Below are positions 1-8,744 of a stretch of DNA of 64,000 bases, in pieces. Numbering within the stretch: the first letter of the stretch is position 1; every line of letters begins with the position of its first letter. The DNA comes from Claveliimonas sp034178805 (GTDB taxonomy: Bacteria > Bacillota > Clostridia > Lachnospirales > Lachnospiraceae): assembly GCF_050314255.1 (NCBI RefSeq), contig NZ_JBNPMZ010000004.1:169935-233934 (forward strand), read 5' to 3'. Both the position numbers and the translations under genes were made by a program. The notes beneath the pieces were generated by a model. That model did no database searches and was not told where the DNA came from. It worked only from the letters and a program-made list of their open reading frames with translations.

Positions 1-2381
1 GAGAAGTCATAATTTTCGGTTCGTCCCTCTGTATGCTCCTCTACTGTTTTTCCAGCAACACGGCTCAATACATTAAAAAGAACAGATTGAAATATTGGCT
101 TTGTCACGAAATAATTGGCACCGGCTTCTCTTCCTTCGTTCTCCACCTCATTCAGGTCAAATGCAGAGAGAAGAACTACAACAGACTCGTCTCCGTAGAT
201 TGTTCGAATCATGCGGGTGATCTCCATGCCATCCATGGATGGCATCTGCCAGTCAATGATACAGAGACGATATGGATTTCCTTCATTCTCTGCTTCTCCC
301 AAAGCGTCTAAGGCCGCCTCTCCATCCATCACATAATCATAAGGAACACCCAGACGTTTCAGAAGAATTCCACAATATTGACAAGTCTCCTCGTCATCGT
401 CCACTATCAGTGTACGGATGTTTTCAAAACCTTCTGCCACAAACCGGACATCTTTACAGGAACCGAAAGGAATGTCTGCAATAAAAGCACTTCCTTCTCC
501 CGGAGCACTCTCTGCCCGGATGGTTCCTCCCATCATTTCTACCAGACTTCTGGTAATAGAAAGACCCAGTCCACTACCCCCGTGTTTGCGTGCCGTAGAT
601 GCATCCTGCTGTTCAAAAGGCCGGAACAGACGCTTCAGCATGTCTTCATTCATACCGCAGCCACTGTCTTTCACTACAAACCGCATGTAAACCTTATCCA
701 ATGAACGGTTGGTCTGGGTAACAGTAAAATCTATCGTTCCTCCGGAAGGAGTAAACTTCACCGCATTAGACAACAGATTCATCATAATCTGACTGATCCT
801 TAATTCATCTCCAACCAGTGACTCTTCCGTAACTCCGTTCATATGCATCCTGAAAGTTATATTTTTCTGTTTTGCCTGCTGATAGAACATGGAAACCACA
901 CTGGACAACTGCTTTTTAAAATCAAAAGGAACATTTTCCAGTTTCATCTTACCACGCTCAATGGCCGACATATCCAGAATATCATTAATAATTCCAAGCA
1001 AAAGCCGGGAACTGGATTCTATTTTCATCAAATACTCTTTCACCTTATCCGGAGAATTCACTTCTGTCTTTGCTATGGTCGTCAGACCGATCACCGCATT
1101 CATAGGTGTCCGTATCTCGTGGCTCATCTGAGCCAGGAACTGGGACTTTGCTCCATTAGCATTTTCAGCCGCCAGCACCGCTTCTGCAAGCTGCCTGTTC
1201 TTCTCCTCCAGTTCCATACGTCTTCGTCTGGCATATTCCGCACGTATCAAAAGCACGATCACAGCCATAACAACCAGTGCTGCTCCTACCGTAATCAATA
1301 TCACTTTTCCATGCTCTTCCCAGAAACTCGTACGCTGATTAATAATCACCGCATCTTCCGGAATTATTTTTTCAGATATCTGAAAACGGTCCAGCACATT
1401 CTGATCCAGATAGAAACCATTCGGGCTGTCATTCACCATCGCAATAGAGGCCGGATCTGTGCCATTCAGAATCTCCATAACCATTCTTCCTGCAATGACC
1501 CCGGACTCCTCGTGGAGCACAATATTTCCACCCAAAACTCCATCACCAATACCCGCCTGGACAAATCGGAGCACAGGAACTTTTGCATATTCCCGAAGCA
1601 TGTGACAAATCTGCTCATTCGTATACAGATTTCCCTCCTTATCTTCCGAGAGAATCAAATATATCAGAATCGTATCTTCTTCCACATCTGAAATGGCCGA
1701 AATGATCTCCTTCTCTGTCAGGCGCGAACCATTGATCACACCAAAATCAAGCTGGGGATAATCCTTCTCCTGTGCATAAAACTGCTGCTGTTCCCCTTCC
1801 CCGGTTACTGTATCATCTACAATAGCCAGTATGTGTTTTGCCTCTGGCTGAATCTTAAGAGCAAATTCAATATTCTCTTTATAAGAGAAACTCTCAATCA
1901 CGCCAGTTACCAGTGGATCCTGACTCATCTCCCGGGCATACTCAATATTATTTATTCCCTCAAATACCACGGGGATTCCCGGAAATAACTCCTCCCGGTA
2001 TTTCATTGCAAATTGAAAAGCCGCATCATCCCCTACGATCACTGCATCATATCCCCCGGCATGTTCTTCCTTGAACTTCACTCTCTCCAGAAGCTCCTCC
2101 TCCGCAATCTCCGGCGACAGATTTTTAGTATCCATAAATTCCACATCCAGCGATACACTGTCCGCAAGTGAAGTCTGGATACCTTTCATCTGCAATGGCA
2201 CTGTTGACCATGTATAAGAATAAGAGCTGATAAACAATACCCGGCGGCTTTCCGCCATCCGGGTTTCTGTTTTTTCCTCATCCTGTTCCTGTGCCAGAAC
2301 CTGTCCCTGATTGCAGAGAAAAAGAATGACTGCAGCCACTGCCGCCGCTATGCGGCATATATATCTTTTCCCGCCCTTCAT
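1..2381 (-). CDS. Hybrid sensor histidine kinase with ABC-substrate-binding-like sensor (3' end outside window)
   Basis: I translated this by hand from ATG 2381, which has a GGAGGA ribosome site 9 bases upstream; 793 codons are open to the window edge, so the C-terminus is missing. Residues 1-30 look like a signal peptide, about 45-335 resemble the ABC_sub_bind (periplasmic binding protein) fold, and 358-380 form a membrane helix. The kinase core follows: HisKA with SHEIRTPMNA (His421), HATPase with N box near 540, DSGCGM and GGSGLGLS. A receiver domain has IIDWQMPSMDG (Asp710) and the conserved TKP near 760. It probably senses a small ligand outside the cell and relays phosphate internally. 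It lies 25 bp after the diguanylate cyclase gene, probably in one operon. Further domains (such as HPt) may lie beyond the edge. Confidence 0.9.
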   Translation of the reverse strand, partial: MKGGKRYICRIAAAVAAVILFLCNQGQVLAQEQDEEKTETRMAESRRVLFISSYSYTWSTVPLQMKGIQTSLADSVSLDVEFMDTKNLSPEIAEEELLERVKFKEEHAGGYDAVIVGDDAAFQFAMKYREELFPGIPVVFEGINNIEYAREMSQDPLVTGVIESFSYKENIEFALKIQPEAKHILAIVDDTVTGEGEQQQFYAQEKDYPQLDFGVINGSRLTEKEIISAISDVEEDTILIYLILSEDKEGNLYTNEQICHMLREYAKVPVLRFVQAGIGDGVLGGNIVLHEESGVIAGRMVMEILNGTDPASIAMVNDSPNGFYLDQNVLDRFQISEKIIPEDAVIINQRTSFWEEHGKVILITVGAALVVMAVIVLLIRAEYARRRRMELEEKNRQLAEAVLAAENANGAKSQFLAQMSHEIRTPMNAVIGLTTIAKTEVNSPDKVKEYLMKIESSSRLLLGIINDILDMSAIERGKMKLENVPFDFKKQLSSVVSMFYQQAKQKNITFRMHMNGVTEESLVGDELRISQIMMNLLSNAVKFTPSGGTIDFTVTQTNRSLDKVYMRFVVKDSGCGMNEDMLKRLFRPFEQQDASTARKHGGSGLGLSITRSLVEMMGGTIRAESAPGEGSAFIADIPFGSCKDVRFVAEGFENIRTLIVDDDEETCQYCGILLKRLGVPYDYVMDGEAALDALGEAENEGNPYRLCIIDWQMPSMDGMEITRMIRTIYGDESVVVLLSAFDLNEVENEGREAGANYFVTKPIFQSVLFNVLSRVAGKTVEEHTEGRTENYDF

Positions 2382-2406
2382 AAACAGTCTTCCTCCATTT
2401 ACCTGA

Positions 2407-4689
2407 TTAATCCGCAAAACAATATGTTCCTTTTTTCGAAGTTTTGACTCTGTAAAGTGCCTTATCTGCCAACGCATACAGTTCTTCGAAGCTTCTGGTA
2501 TTATCATAAATCATTACCACTCCTATGGACGCGCTGACCGTCACCGACTTACCATCCTTTTCATATGTTACACGGAATTTCTCCTGAAGTGACTGGATCT
2601 TCTTTTCCACTGCATCTTCAACCGTACTTTCCAGAAAGATAATGAATTCATCTCCTCCCAGACGACAGACAATATCCTGACGACGGCAGTTCTCTTTTGC
2701 AATTTTGACAAAATTAATCAGTGCCTGATCTCCACACATATGACCCAGAGTATCATTCAGTTTCTTAAAATTATCCATATCCAACAGAAGAAATGCATGA
2801 CAACATCCCTGTGGAAGAGACTCCTGCATCTTCTTCTGGATCCTCTCCTTTGCCGGCTGTCTCTTAAATGCTCCGGTCAATGTGTCATAAGTTGCTTCCT
2901 TCTCAAGTTTCATCTGTTGTTTCTTACGCTTATCAATATTCCTATATACCAGATAAGCTATCAATTCTTTCTGATCTTCCGACTTTTTCACCCGAATATT
3001 GCAGGCAATCCAATACACATTGCCGTCTGCTTCTTGAGTCTGATATTCCAGAACCGTATCATAAATACCTGTTTCAAAACATTCCTGTATTGCCTGTCTG
3101 GACATGCGCAACAAAACATCCTCCTTATATTCCGGCAGGACTTTTTTACTCACGTAGAAAGCAATCAATTGAGTGAATGTTCCCCGCATCTGATCAGATG
3201 TACCGGAATCAAAAGAATTCTCAATCACCCGGTCTTCTGTTATATTCACTTCCAGATATCCCATACAATCTGACAGGAGGGACTTGCGGAAATCCTGCTC
3301 CCGCTTCATCATCATCTGATTTTCCTTCTTCTGGGTAATATCCTCCAGCATTCCTATCGAATGCGGAGATACCAGCTTCTGCTTATCAAAGAGGTTGACC
3401 AATCGCACTCTCAGGAAACGGTTCTTTCCCTGAATCTTCACAAATAATTCCCGTTCAATCTCCGGCACATAGTCATACACTGACTCAGCAACCCTTACTA
3501 CCCTGTGCATTGCAGATAGATTATTCTTCTCCATCTCTTTCAGAAGCCAGGATAGCTCAATACACTGACCCGGCAGTCCGAACTCCTTATACTTCTCATT
3601 CATGAAGTAAATCTTCTTTTCAATGCCATCAAACGTAAAGATACACAGGTTACTGCGTTCTGCCACGATACGATAGATTTCTTCATTCATGGACAGCTCC
3701 CTGTAAAGCGTCTGAATCTTTTTTCTCTCCTTTACATTATAATATACATAGACAGCAATCAACCCGATAAACAATATCAGTATCTTAACAGTCAGAAAAA
3801 GCATGTCTTTCTGATAATACTTTACCTCTCGCTCAATAACCTCCCGGTTAACTGCCTCATACAGATACCAGCTGCTGTTCTCAACCGGTGTCAACATAAC
3901 GATTTCATTTCTGGAAATATTAAGAACAGAAAACATCATTTCCTCTCCGTTCTCCATTCCCTGCAGCACCTGACTTTTATCGGTAATATTCGTATTCTCT
4001 TCGTCAAATTTAAGACTTCGCAACGTATCCTCTATGCTTTTTTCCCTTTTCTCTCCTCCGTGTTTCAGCAAATATGTCCCATCGGTATTCGTCAGGCAGA
4101 TTGCCTTTATTCCACTTTCTCCTTCCACATCCTCCCTTTCCCTCAGGGATTCAAGAAGCATCATACTGTTTATCGGCAGTTCACCAAACAAAACACCTTT
4201 TACACTGTCATCTGCACCTGTGACAGGGACTGCCACAATTGCCTGAAACTCTTCATTTTCTTTGCTGTCGGTTATGTAGCGATTTCCCGACATGGCTTGA
4301 CGGAAGAAACTCTGATCCTGTACCTGAATACTCTCACCTGTGGACATCTGTGCCTGTCCGTTTTTATCTGCAATTCCAAAACGGGTGAAATCCATTCCCG
4401 GCAATTCTTCCATCCTACTCAGAAATTCTGTGCAACGCTCTGCCGTTATGTCCTCTTCTTTTAAAGCTACAGCATCCTTTTCCAATACGACAAAGTACTG
4501 CTGAATCTCATTCTCTATAATCTGACAGTTCTTTCGGGATAGATTCTTTATATCTTCAATTCCTCTTTTCTGCTCATTCTTTATCAGAATAGCACTGAAA
4601 TCATAAAGCGCAAGTGCAAGAAATGTCGTCACACAAATCAATATGAGAATATAACTTAATAACTTATTCTTTTTTAATCTTTCTCTCAT
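2407..4689 (-). CDS. Membrane diguanylate cyclase with extracellular sensor and PAS-like domains
   Basis: A 760-residue protein predicted to make cyclic di-GMP. An N-terminal helix (about 13-33) and a second helix (about 303-323) bracket a roughly 270-residue extracellular region, probably a Cache-type sensor. Two PAS-like stretches follow (about 340-460 and 470-595). The C-terminal GGDEF domain has an intact RLGGDEF motif (residues 676-682), so it is predicted to be active. An RRQD inhibitory-site motif (RxxD) sits at 669-672, five residues before the GG, so product inhibition is likely. It sits between an EAL phosphodiesterase gene upstream (53 bp gap) and a hybrid kinase gene downstream (25 bp gap), all in the same direction. 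The ligand is unknown. Confidence 0.9.
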   Translation of the reverse strand: MRERLKKNKLLSYILILICVTTFLALALYDFSAILIKNEQKRGIEDIKNLSRKNCQIIENEIQQYFVVLEKDAVALKEEDITAERCTEFLSRMEELPGMDFTRFGIADKNGQAQMSTGESIQVQDQSFFRQAMSGNRYITDSKENEEFQAIVAVPVTGADDSVKGVLFGELPINSMMLLESLREREDVEGESGIKAICLTNTDGTYLLKHGGEKREKSIEDTLRSLKFDEENTNITDKSQVLQGMENGEEMMFSVLNISRNEIVMLTPVENSSWYLYEAVNREVIEREVKYYQKDMLFLTVKILILFIGLIAVYVYYNVKERKKIQTLYRELSMNEEIYRIVAERSNLCIFTFDGIEKKIYFMNEKYKEFGLPGQCIELSWLLKEMEKNNLSAMHRVVRVAESVYDYVPEIERELFVKIQGKNRFLRVRLVNLFDKQKLVSPHSIGMLEDITQKKENQMMMKREQDFRKSLLSDCMGYLEVNITEDRVIENSFDSGTSDQMRGTFTQLIAFYVSKKVLPEYKEDVLLRMSRQAIQECFETGIYDTVLEYQTQEADGNVYWIACNIRVKKSEDQKELIAYLVYRNIDKRKKQQMKLEKEATYDTLTGAFKRQPAKERIQKKMQESLPQGCCHAFLLLDMDNFKKLNDTLGHMCGDQALINFVKIAKENCRRQDIVCRLGGDEFIIFLESTVEDAVEKKIQSLQEKFRVTYEKDGKSVTVSASIGVVMIYDNTRSFEELYALADKALYRVKTSKKGTYCFAD

Positions 4690-4742
4690 ATCATTCCTCC
4701 GATATTACAGTCTTTTCAAGACTGTATCAGACAGTTTCTATC

Positions 4743-6905
4743 TTATTCCCGATGTTCGAGTTTCCAATGTTCCACTGCATTTTTTACAGACAGAAGCAAA
4801 AGTTCCTCACTGTACGGTTTTCCCACAAAACGTTCTGCCCCCATTCGAAGTGCCATCAGGTCACTGTTCTCATCTGACTCGGATGTTACGATTACCGGAA
4901 TCTCCAAAACAGCTTTCTCCTGTGCCCTCTTCCTCATAAACTGGAATCCATCCATCACCGGCATCATCAGATCCAGCAGAATCACTGACACCTTTCCAGG
5001 ATGTTCATTTAAATACTCAAATGCTTCCATACCATTCAGGGCTTCCTCGACATTATAGAATGGTTCCAGCATATCCCTGAGAATTTCCCGATTCATTCCA
5101 TTGTCTTCCACAATCAGAACCGTATCCTTCTTTACTTCAGACGGCTCCGGCGTAACGATTTCCAAATCAAACGGCTTTTCCTGTTCTTCCAGTTGTTCCA
5201 GACCATCTCTGTCCATGAACTTTTCAAAATCGCTCAGAGACATCGGTTTTGCATAATAATATCCCTGTACGAAATCACAGCCGAACCGTTTCAGCTGTTC
5301 CACCTGCTCTCTGGTCTCTACACCTTCGGCTATGGTAACCAGATTCAGCCATTTAGCCAGACTGATAACAAAGCTCAGTATACTACGTTTATTCTCCGTA
5401 CATTCCTGAATAAATCTCATATCCAGCTTCAGTACGTCCACCTCTATCTCACTGAGCATGTTCAGAGAAGAATACCCTGAACCGAAGTCATCCATCTCGA
5501 TTTTAAATCCACTCTGCTTCAGTGTATGAATCTCTTCTATAAGCCCTTCCTTTTCATCCGTATAAACAGATTCTGTAATTTCCAGATGCAAAAACTCTCT
5601 GTCAATTCCATAGCCATCAACAAGATTTATAATCTTCTCCGCCAGATCCGGTGTCTCGAAATCCATTCGGGATATATTAACTGATATCGGTACGATACTC
5701 CGCCCCTCATCCATCCACCGCTTTATATTTCTGCAGGTTTCCTCCCACACATAAAAATCCAGCTGAGTAATAAATCCATTCCTTTCAAACAACGGAATGA
5801 ATTCTCCCGGTGACATGAATCCAAATTCCGGATGCTTCCATCGAACCAGCGCCTCCGCACCGGATATATGGCTGCTGTTAATATCATATTTGGGCTGATA
5901 GTACACCTGGAACTGATGCTCCCGCAAAGCTTCCTCCATGCAGTCCTGTATCTGCTGTTCCCGCAAAAGCTGCGCACGCAGAGAATCATCATACCGCGCC
6001 GCATATCTGCCGTACATGTTCTTGATTCTCTTCAGCGCAAGTATTGCCCGGTCACACATTCCAAATGGAGGAATGTCCCGACTTACATTTTCATATATTC
6101 CATATTTAATAACCACATTTCGAATCGGAACTCCCTCTCCATCTTCGTTCCACTGACGCAGAAGTGTTCTCTTCCAGCTTCCGTCTCCATGCTCGATCAG
6201 AATCGCAAATACATCCCCGTGCAGCCTTGCACAAATTCCCCGATCACCTAATATCTGCCGATACCGGTCAGCCATATAACAAAGTACCTGATCTCCGACC
6301 TTTGTTCCCAGCCTGTCATTAATTAGCTTGAACTTCTCCACATCTGCAACCACCATATCGTATTCGATATCCGGGTTACACTCCAACAGTCTCTCTACCT
6401 CAAGATAGAAAGACTCTTTACTGTAAAGCCCTGTCAGGCGGTCACGCTCCACCATATTAAGAATCGATGCCGTCTCTCTCATTCGTATGATCCGATCCAC
6501 TCTCCGCCTTACGATTTCCGGACGATAAGGCTTTAACACATAATCTGAAGCACCACTCTCCAGGCATCTGACCTCATCTTCCTCACAGTCCCTGGACGTA
6601 GTCACAATGACCGGAATAGAAGAAAATCCCTCATCCTTCGTCAGAATATCCAAGAATTCATATCCACCCATTACCGGCATGATCAGATCCAGAAGAATCA
6701 ATGATATTTTATGCGACTTACTCCTCAGTATTTTCAGTGCTTCCGCCCCGTTCTCCGCATTAACCATCTCATAATAGTCACCCAGGATCCGTCCCAGCAC
6801 CTCCCTGCTGATATCATCATCGTCCACAACCAGTATTTTCCTTCTTCTGCGTCCGGTCTTTTCATAATAATTATTCAGAATATTGTTATTGCCCCTATAT
6901 TCCAT
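4743..6905 (-). CDS. REC-GGDEF(degenerate)-EAL-REC cyclic di-GMP phosphodiesterase
   Basis: A 720-residue cytoplasmic protein. The N-terminal receiver (about 22-140) has ILVVDDDD and acceptor Asp73 in LLDLIMPVMGG. A GGDEF domain (about 150-300) has LHGDVF where an active cyclase has GGDEF, so it is predicted inactive. The EAL domain (about 315-565) keeps EALVRW (351-353), SVNISR, LEITES, MDDFGSGYSS, VLKLD and IAEGVE, so phosphodiesterase activity is expected. A second receiver at the C-terminus has Asp645 in LLDLMMPVMDG. Two receivers flanking the output domains suggest dual phosphorylation inputs. A GGGGGAGG ribosome site precedes ATG 6905. Downstream are a cyclase and a hybrid kinase, a plausible phosphodonor partner. 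Confidence 0.9.
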   Translation of the reverse strand: MEYRGNNNILNNYYEKTGRRRRKILVVDDDDISREVLGRILGDYYEMVNAENGAEALKILRSKSHKISLILLDLIMPVMGGYEFLDILTKDEGFSSIPVIVTTSRDCEEDEVRCLESGASDYVLKPYRPEIVRRRVDRIIRMRETASILNMVERDRLTGLYSKESFYLEVERLLECNPDIEYDMVVADVEKFKLINDRLGTKVGDQVLCYMADRYRQILGDRGICARLHGDVFAILIEHGDGSWKRTLLRQWNEDGEGVPIRNVVIKYGIYENVSRDIPPFGMCDRAILALKRIKNMYGRYAARYDDSLRAQLLREQQIQDCMEEALREHQFQVYYQPKYDINSSHISGAEALVRWKHPEFGFMSPGEFIPLFERNGFITQLDFYVWEETCRNIKRWMDEGRSIVPISVNISRMDFETPDLAEKIINLVDGYGIDREFLHLEITESVYTDEKEGLIEEIHTLKQSGFKIEMDDFGSGYSSLNMLSEIEVDVLKLDMRFIQECTENKRSILSFVISLAKWLNLVTIAEGVETREQVEQLKRFGCDFVQGYYYAKPMSLSDFEKFMDRDGLEQLEEQEKPFDLEIVTPEPSEVKKDTVLIVEDNGMNREILRDMLEPFYNVEEALNGMEAFEYLNEHPGKVSVILLDLMMPVMDGFQFMRKRAQEKAVLEIPVIVTSESDENSDLMALRMGAERFVGKPYSEELLLLSVKNAVEHWKLEHRE

Positions 6906-6970
6906 TCTATCTTTTGCCTCCCCCGCTCAAAAACATGCGGTTTAAAAAACTAAAACTACTAAAAAATATT

Positions 6971-7432
6971 TTAACACACCCCCGTCAATTTGCCAAGCCA
7001 ATAGACAAATCCAAGTAACCAGCTTGTGAAAATTCCATAAAGAATAACAGGTCCCGCTATCGTAAATATCTTACATCCGATCCCCATGACCTGCCCTTCC
7101 TTTTTGTACTCAATTGCAGGTGCAGCCACCGAATTTGCAAATCCGGTAATCGGCACAAGCGCTCCCGCACCACCCCATTTTGCGATGGAAGGATAAATAT
7201 TAAGTCCCGTAAGAATCGCACTTGCCAGAACCAGAATGACACAACTCCAACTTCCGCTGATATCTTTACCTAGTCCAAGCTTTTCGCAATAATTCAGAAT
7301 TCCCTGTCCGATCACACAGATGATCCCGCCGGTCACAAATGCCTTTGCCATATTGGAAGGCAAACTGTGTACCGGCGTTTTCTCCTTCACATATTCCTGA
7401 TATGCCTGTTTTTCTTTCTCTGTTATTGCCAT
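6971..7432 (-). CDS. spoVAC: Stage V sporulation protein AC
   Basis: A 153-residue membrane protein of the SpoVA family, which moves dipicolinic acid across the forespore inner membrane; in Bacillus subtilis SpoVAC also acts as a mechanosensitive channel during germination. The family pattern is visible: N-terminal YQEYVKEKTP, then several hydrophobic helices with the conserved GLNIYPSIAKWGGAGALVP region and a C-terminal helix. Length matches the family (about 150). It is the last gene of a spoVAA-spoVAB-spoVAC run, 17 bp after spoVAB. The usual next genes, spoVAD and spoVAE, do not follow; the next gene is an EAL protein 65 bp on. Confidence 0.88.
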   Translation of the reverse strand: MAITEKEKQAYQEYVKEKTPVHSLPSNMAKAFVTGGIICVIGQGILNYCEKLGLGKDISGSWSCVILVLASAILTGLNIYPSIAKWGGAGALVPITGFANSVAAPAIEYKKEGQVMGIGCKIFTIAGPVILYGIFTSWLLGFVYWLGKLTGVC

Positions 7433-7449
7433 ATAATCTCACCTCTCCT

Positions 7450-7875
7450 TTACAGTTTTCCCCATCGGTTCAGGAAAAACACCAGCGCCCCCATTCCTTT
7501 TCCCACCGCCATGGCAAGAATTGCCCATGGAATACAGCGCACCAGCTTCACTCTCCTTATAAATATGGGAAATACATTTAATATTTCTGCCAGTGCCATC
7601 GACCAGCATCCCACAAAAATCCCTGCCAGAACGCCAAAAACCGGAAGGATCCATCCAGCTCCCGGTATAGAAATCTGATAGACAAAAAAAATATTTCCCA
7701 GAATTCCTCCAAGAGCTACGCTGTCCTCATAGAGCAGAATATGCTCTCCGGTGTGGATCCTGTCTGCAAAATCTGACACCACACCAAGCCCTATAATAAA
7801 AGAAAACAGTCCGGCTGCCACCGCAATTCCCGTACTAATTCCGATGACTGCCAACACGATTTGTAGTACCCACAT
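7450..7875 (-). CDS. spoVAB: Stage V sporulation protein AB
   Basis: A small hydrophobic protein of 141 residues, recognised as SpoVAB by size, by the pattern of four to five membrane helices and by its position between spoVAA and spoVAC. The open frame extends further upstream to 7992, but I place the start at ATG 7875 (MWVLQIVLAV) because the reading goes directly into the first helix and an AAGGAG site lies 10-15 bases upstream. With this start the gene overlaps the end of spoVAA by 41 bp, suggesting translational coupling. Its exact role in dipicolinate uptake is not established in any species I know of. Confidence 0.8.
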   Translation of the reverse strand: MWVLQIVLAVIGISTGIAVAAGLFSFIIGLGVVSDFADRIHTGEHILLYEDSVALGGILGNIFFVYQISIPGAGWILPVFGVLAGIFVGCWSMALAEILNVFPIFIRRVKLVRCIPWAILAMAVGKGMGALVFFLNRWGKL

Positions 7876-8521
7876 CCACTTCTTTCTCCTTTCTTGCATA
7901 GGTCTCCACAAGAGTTGTCTGAATATCATTTTCATACAGACGCATCTCCACTTCCATAGGAGTCGGATCCACCGAGAATCTTTTCTTTCCAAAATGGTTA
8001 AAGAACACCAGAATCCCTATGATCAGCCCTATACAATAAGTAAGCTCCAGTATCGTAAATCCATCCGAAGGTTTTCCTGTCAGAAGCTCATAAATCTGAG
8101 AAAAAAGCTTCGACACATCTACGTCATTATTAAATGCCATAATCGAAAATGCTGCTCCCACAAAAGTAATCATCACCACTGCCCCGGTCTTTATTCCATG
8201 TATCATCACTCCCGCGGTCTTCTGATCTTCATAGGTTACAATAATATCCGGCGGTCCCAGGTTCTGAATATCCAGAGAGGGATACTTTTCGTGAATGCAT
8301 TCAATGATCCGAAGGACTGAGACGACAGTTCGGCTTCTCCCCTTTTTCTTTTCCTTTTTGGGATCGTCAATAAATTTAAAAAGTCTGAGTGCCTTAAGTT
8401 TCGGAAGAATGTCAGGGTTCGCACACTCCATGGTAAGGATATCTCCCAGAGTCACATCAGACTTTGTTACTTCCACATTCTTTTCCCCTTTAATATAGAC
8501 GGTTTCTTTAGTTACTGCCAT
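7835..8521 (-). CDS. spoVAA: Stage V sporulation protein AA
   Basis: A 228-residue membrane protein of the SpoVAA family. The N-terminal half (about 1-110) is soluble; two hydrophobic segments follow (about 117-135 and 160-182), then the family's conserved stretch KRFSVDPTPMEVEMRLYEND near 185-205. It is slightly longer than the usual 200-210 residues because of a polar C-terminal tail. Translation starts at ATG 8521, inside the 3' end of an upstream 53-codon gene (10 bp overlap), so the two are probably coupled. A sigma-G-like promoter lies at 8701-8730, fitting forespore expression of spoVA genes. Confidence 0.85.
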   Translation of the reverse strand: MAVTKETVYIKGEKNVEVTKSDVTLGDILTMECANPDILPKLKALRLFKFIDDPKKEKKKGRSRTVVSVLRIIECIHEKYPSLDIQNLGPPDIIVTYEDQKTAGVMIHGIKTGAVVMITFVGAAFSIMAFNNDVDVSKLFSQIYELLTGKPSDGFTILELTYCIGLIIGILVFFNHFGKKRFSVDPTPMEVEMRLYENDIQTTLVETYARKEKEVDVGTTNRVGSHRN

Positions 8522-8673
8522 AATGTGCTCCCCTCCGATATGGTCACCAGTGTTCCTTCATTTACCTGACTGTCATTGTCCCAATCCCCGAAGTAATAAA
8601 TCACACCGATAATAATTGCTGCCGCCACCACAAAAATTAAGCATACCCTCAGTTTTTTTCTGGCCTCCTCCAT
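8512..8673 (-). CDS. Small single-pass membrane protein, 53 aa, first gene of the spoVA transcription unit
   Basis: I found this short frame by reading the minus strand between sigF and spoVAA. It starts at ATG 8673 behind a near-perfect GAGGAGG ribosome site 7 bases away and runs 53 codons, ending inside the spoVAA start region (overlap 8512-8521). The product starts MEEARKKLRV, has one strongly hydrophobic helix (about 9-28) rich in Val, Ala and Ile, then an acidic tail with GDWDNDSQ. I recognise no family. The strong ribosome site, tight overlap with spoVAA and the sigma-G-like promoter 28 bp upstream argue that it is a real forespore-expressed gene. It could be a SpoVA accessory subunit; that is inference. 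Confidence 0.72.
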   Translation of the reverse strand: MEEARKKLRVCLIFVVAAAIIIGVIYYFGDWDNDSQVNEGTLVTISEGSTLWQ

Positions 8674-8700
8674 ACTAAAACCTCCTCTCGATTCTTGTGT

Positions 8701-8730
8701 TAGTATGGATTCAGCCAGATAAAAATATAC
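8701..8730 (-). promoter_or_regulatory. Sigma-G-like promoter for the 53-aa gene and spoVAA-AB-AC
   Basis: Read on the minus strand, GTATA (8726-8730) and CATACTA (8701-8707) are separated by exactly 18 bases. The -10 matches the Bacillus sigma-G consensus CATnnTA fully and the -35 matches gmATR at four of five positions. It sits between the sigF stop codon (8745) and the 53-aa start (8673). This would uncouple spoVA expression from the earlier spoIIA promoter. Confidence 0.6.
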
Positions 8731-8744
8731 GTTGGGTATGCTTT

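Noticed and set aside
843..1691. A 282-codon plus-strand open frame
   Set aside because: It lies antisense within the hybrid kinase, has no ribosome site and a His/Ile/Phe-rich composition typical of a shadow frame.
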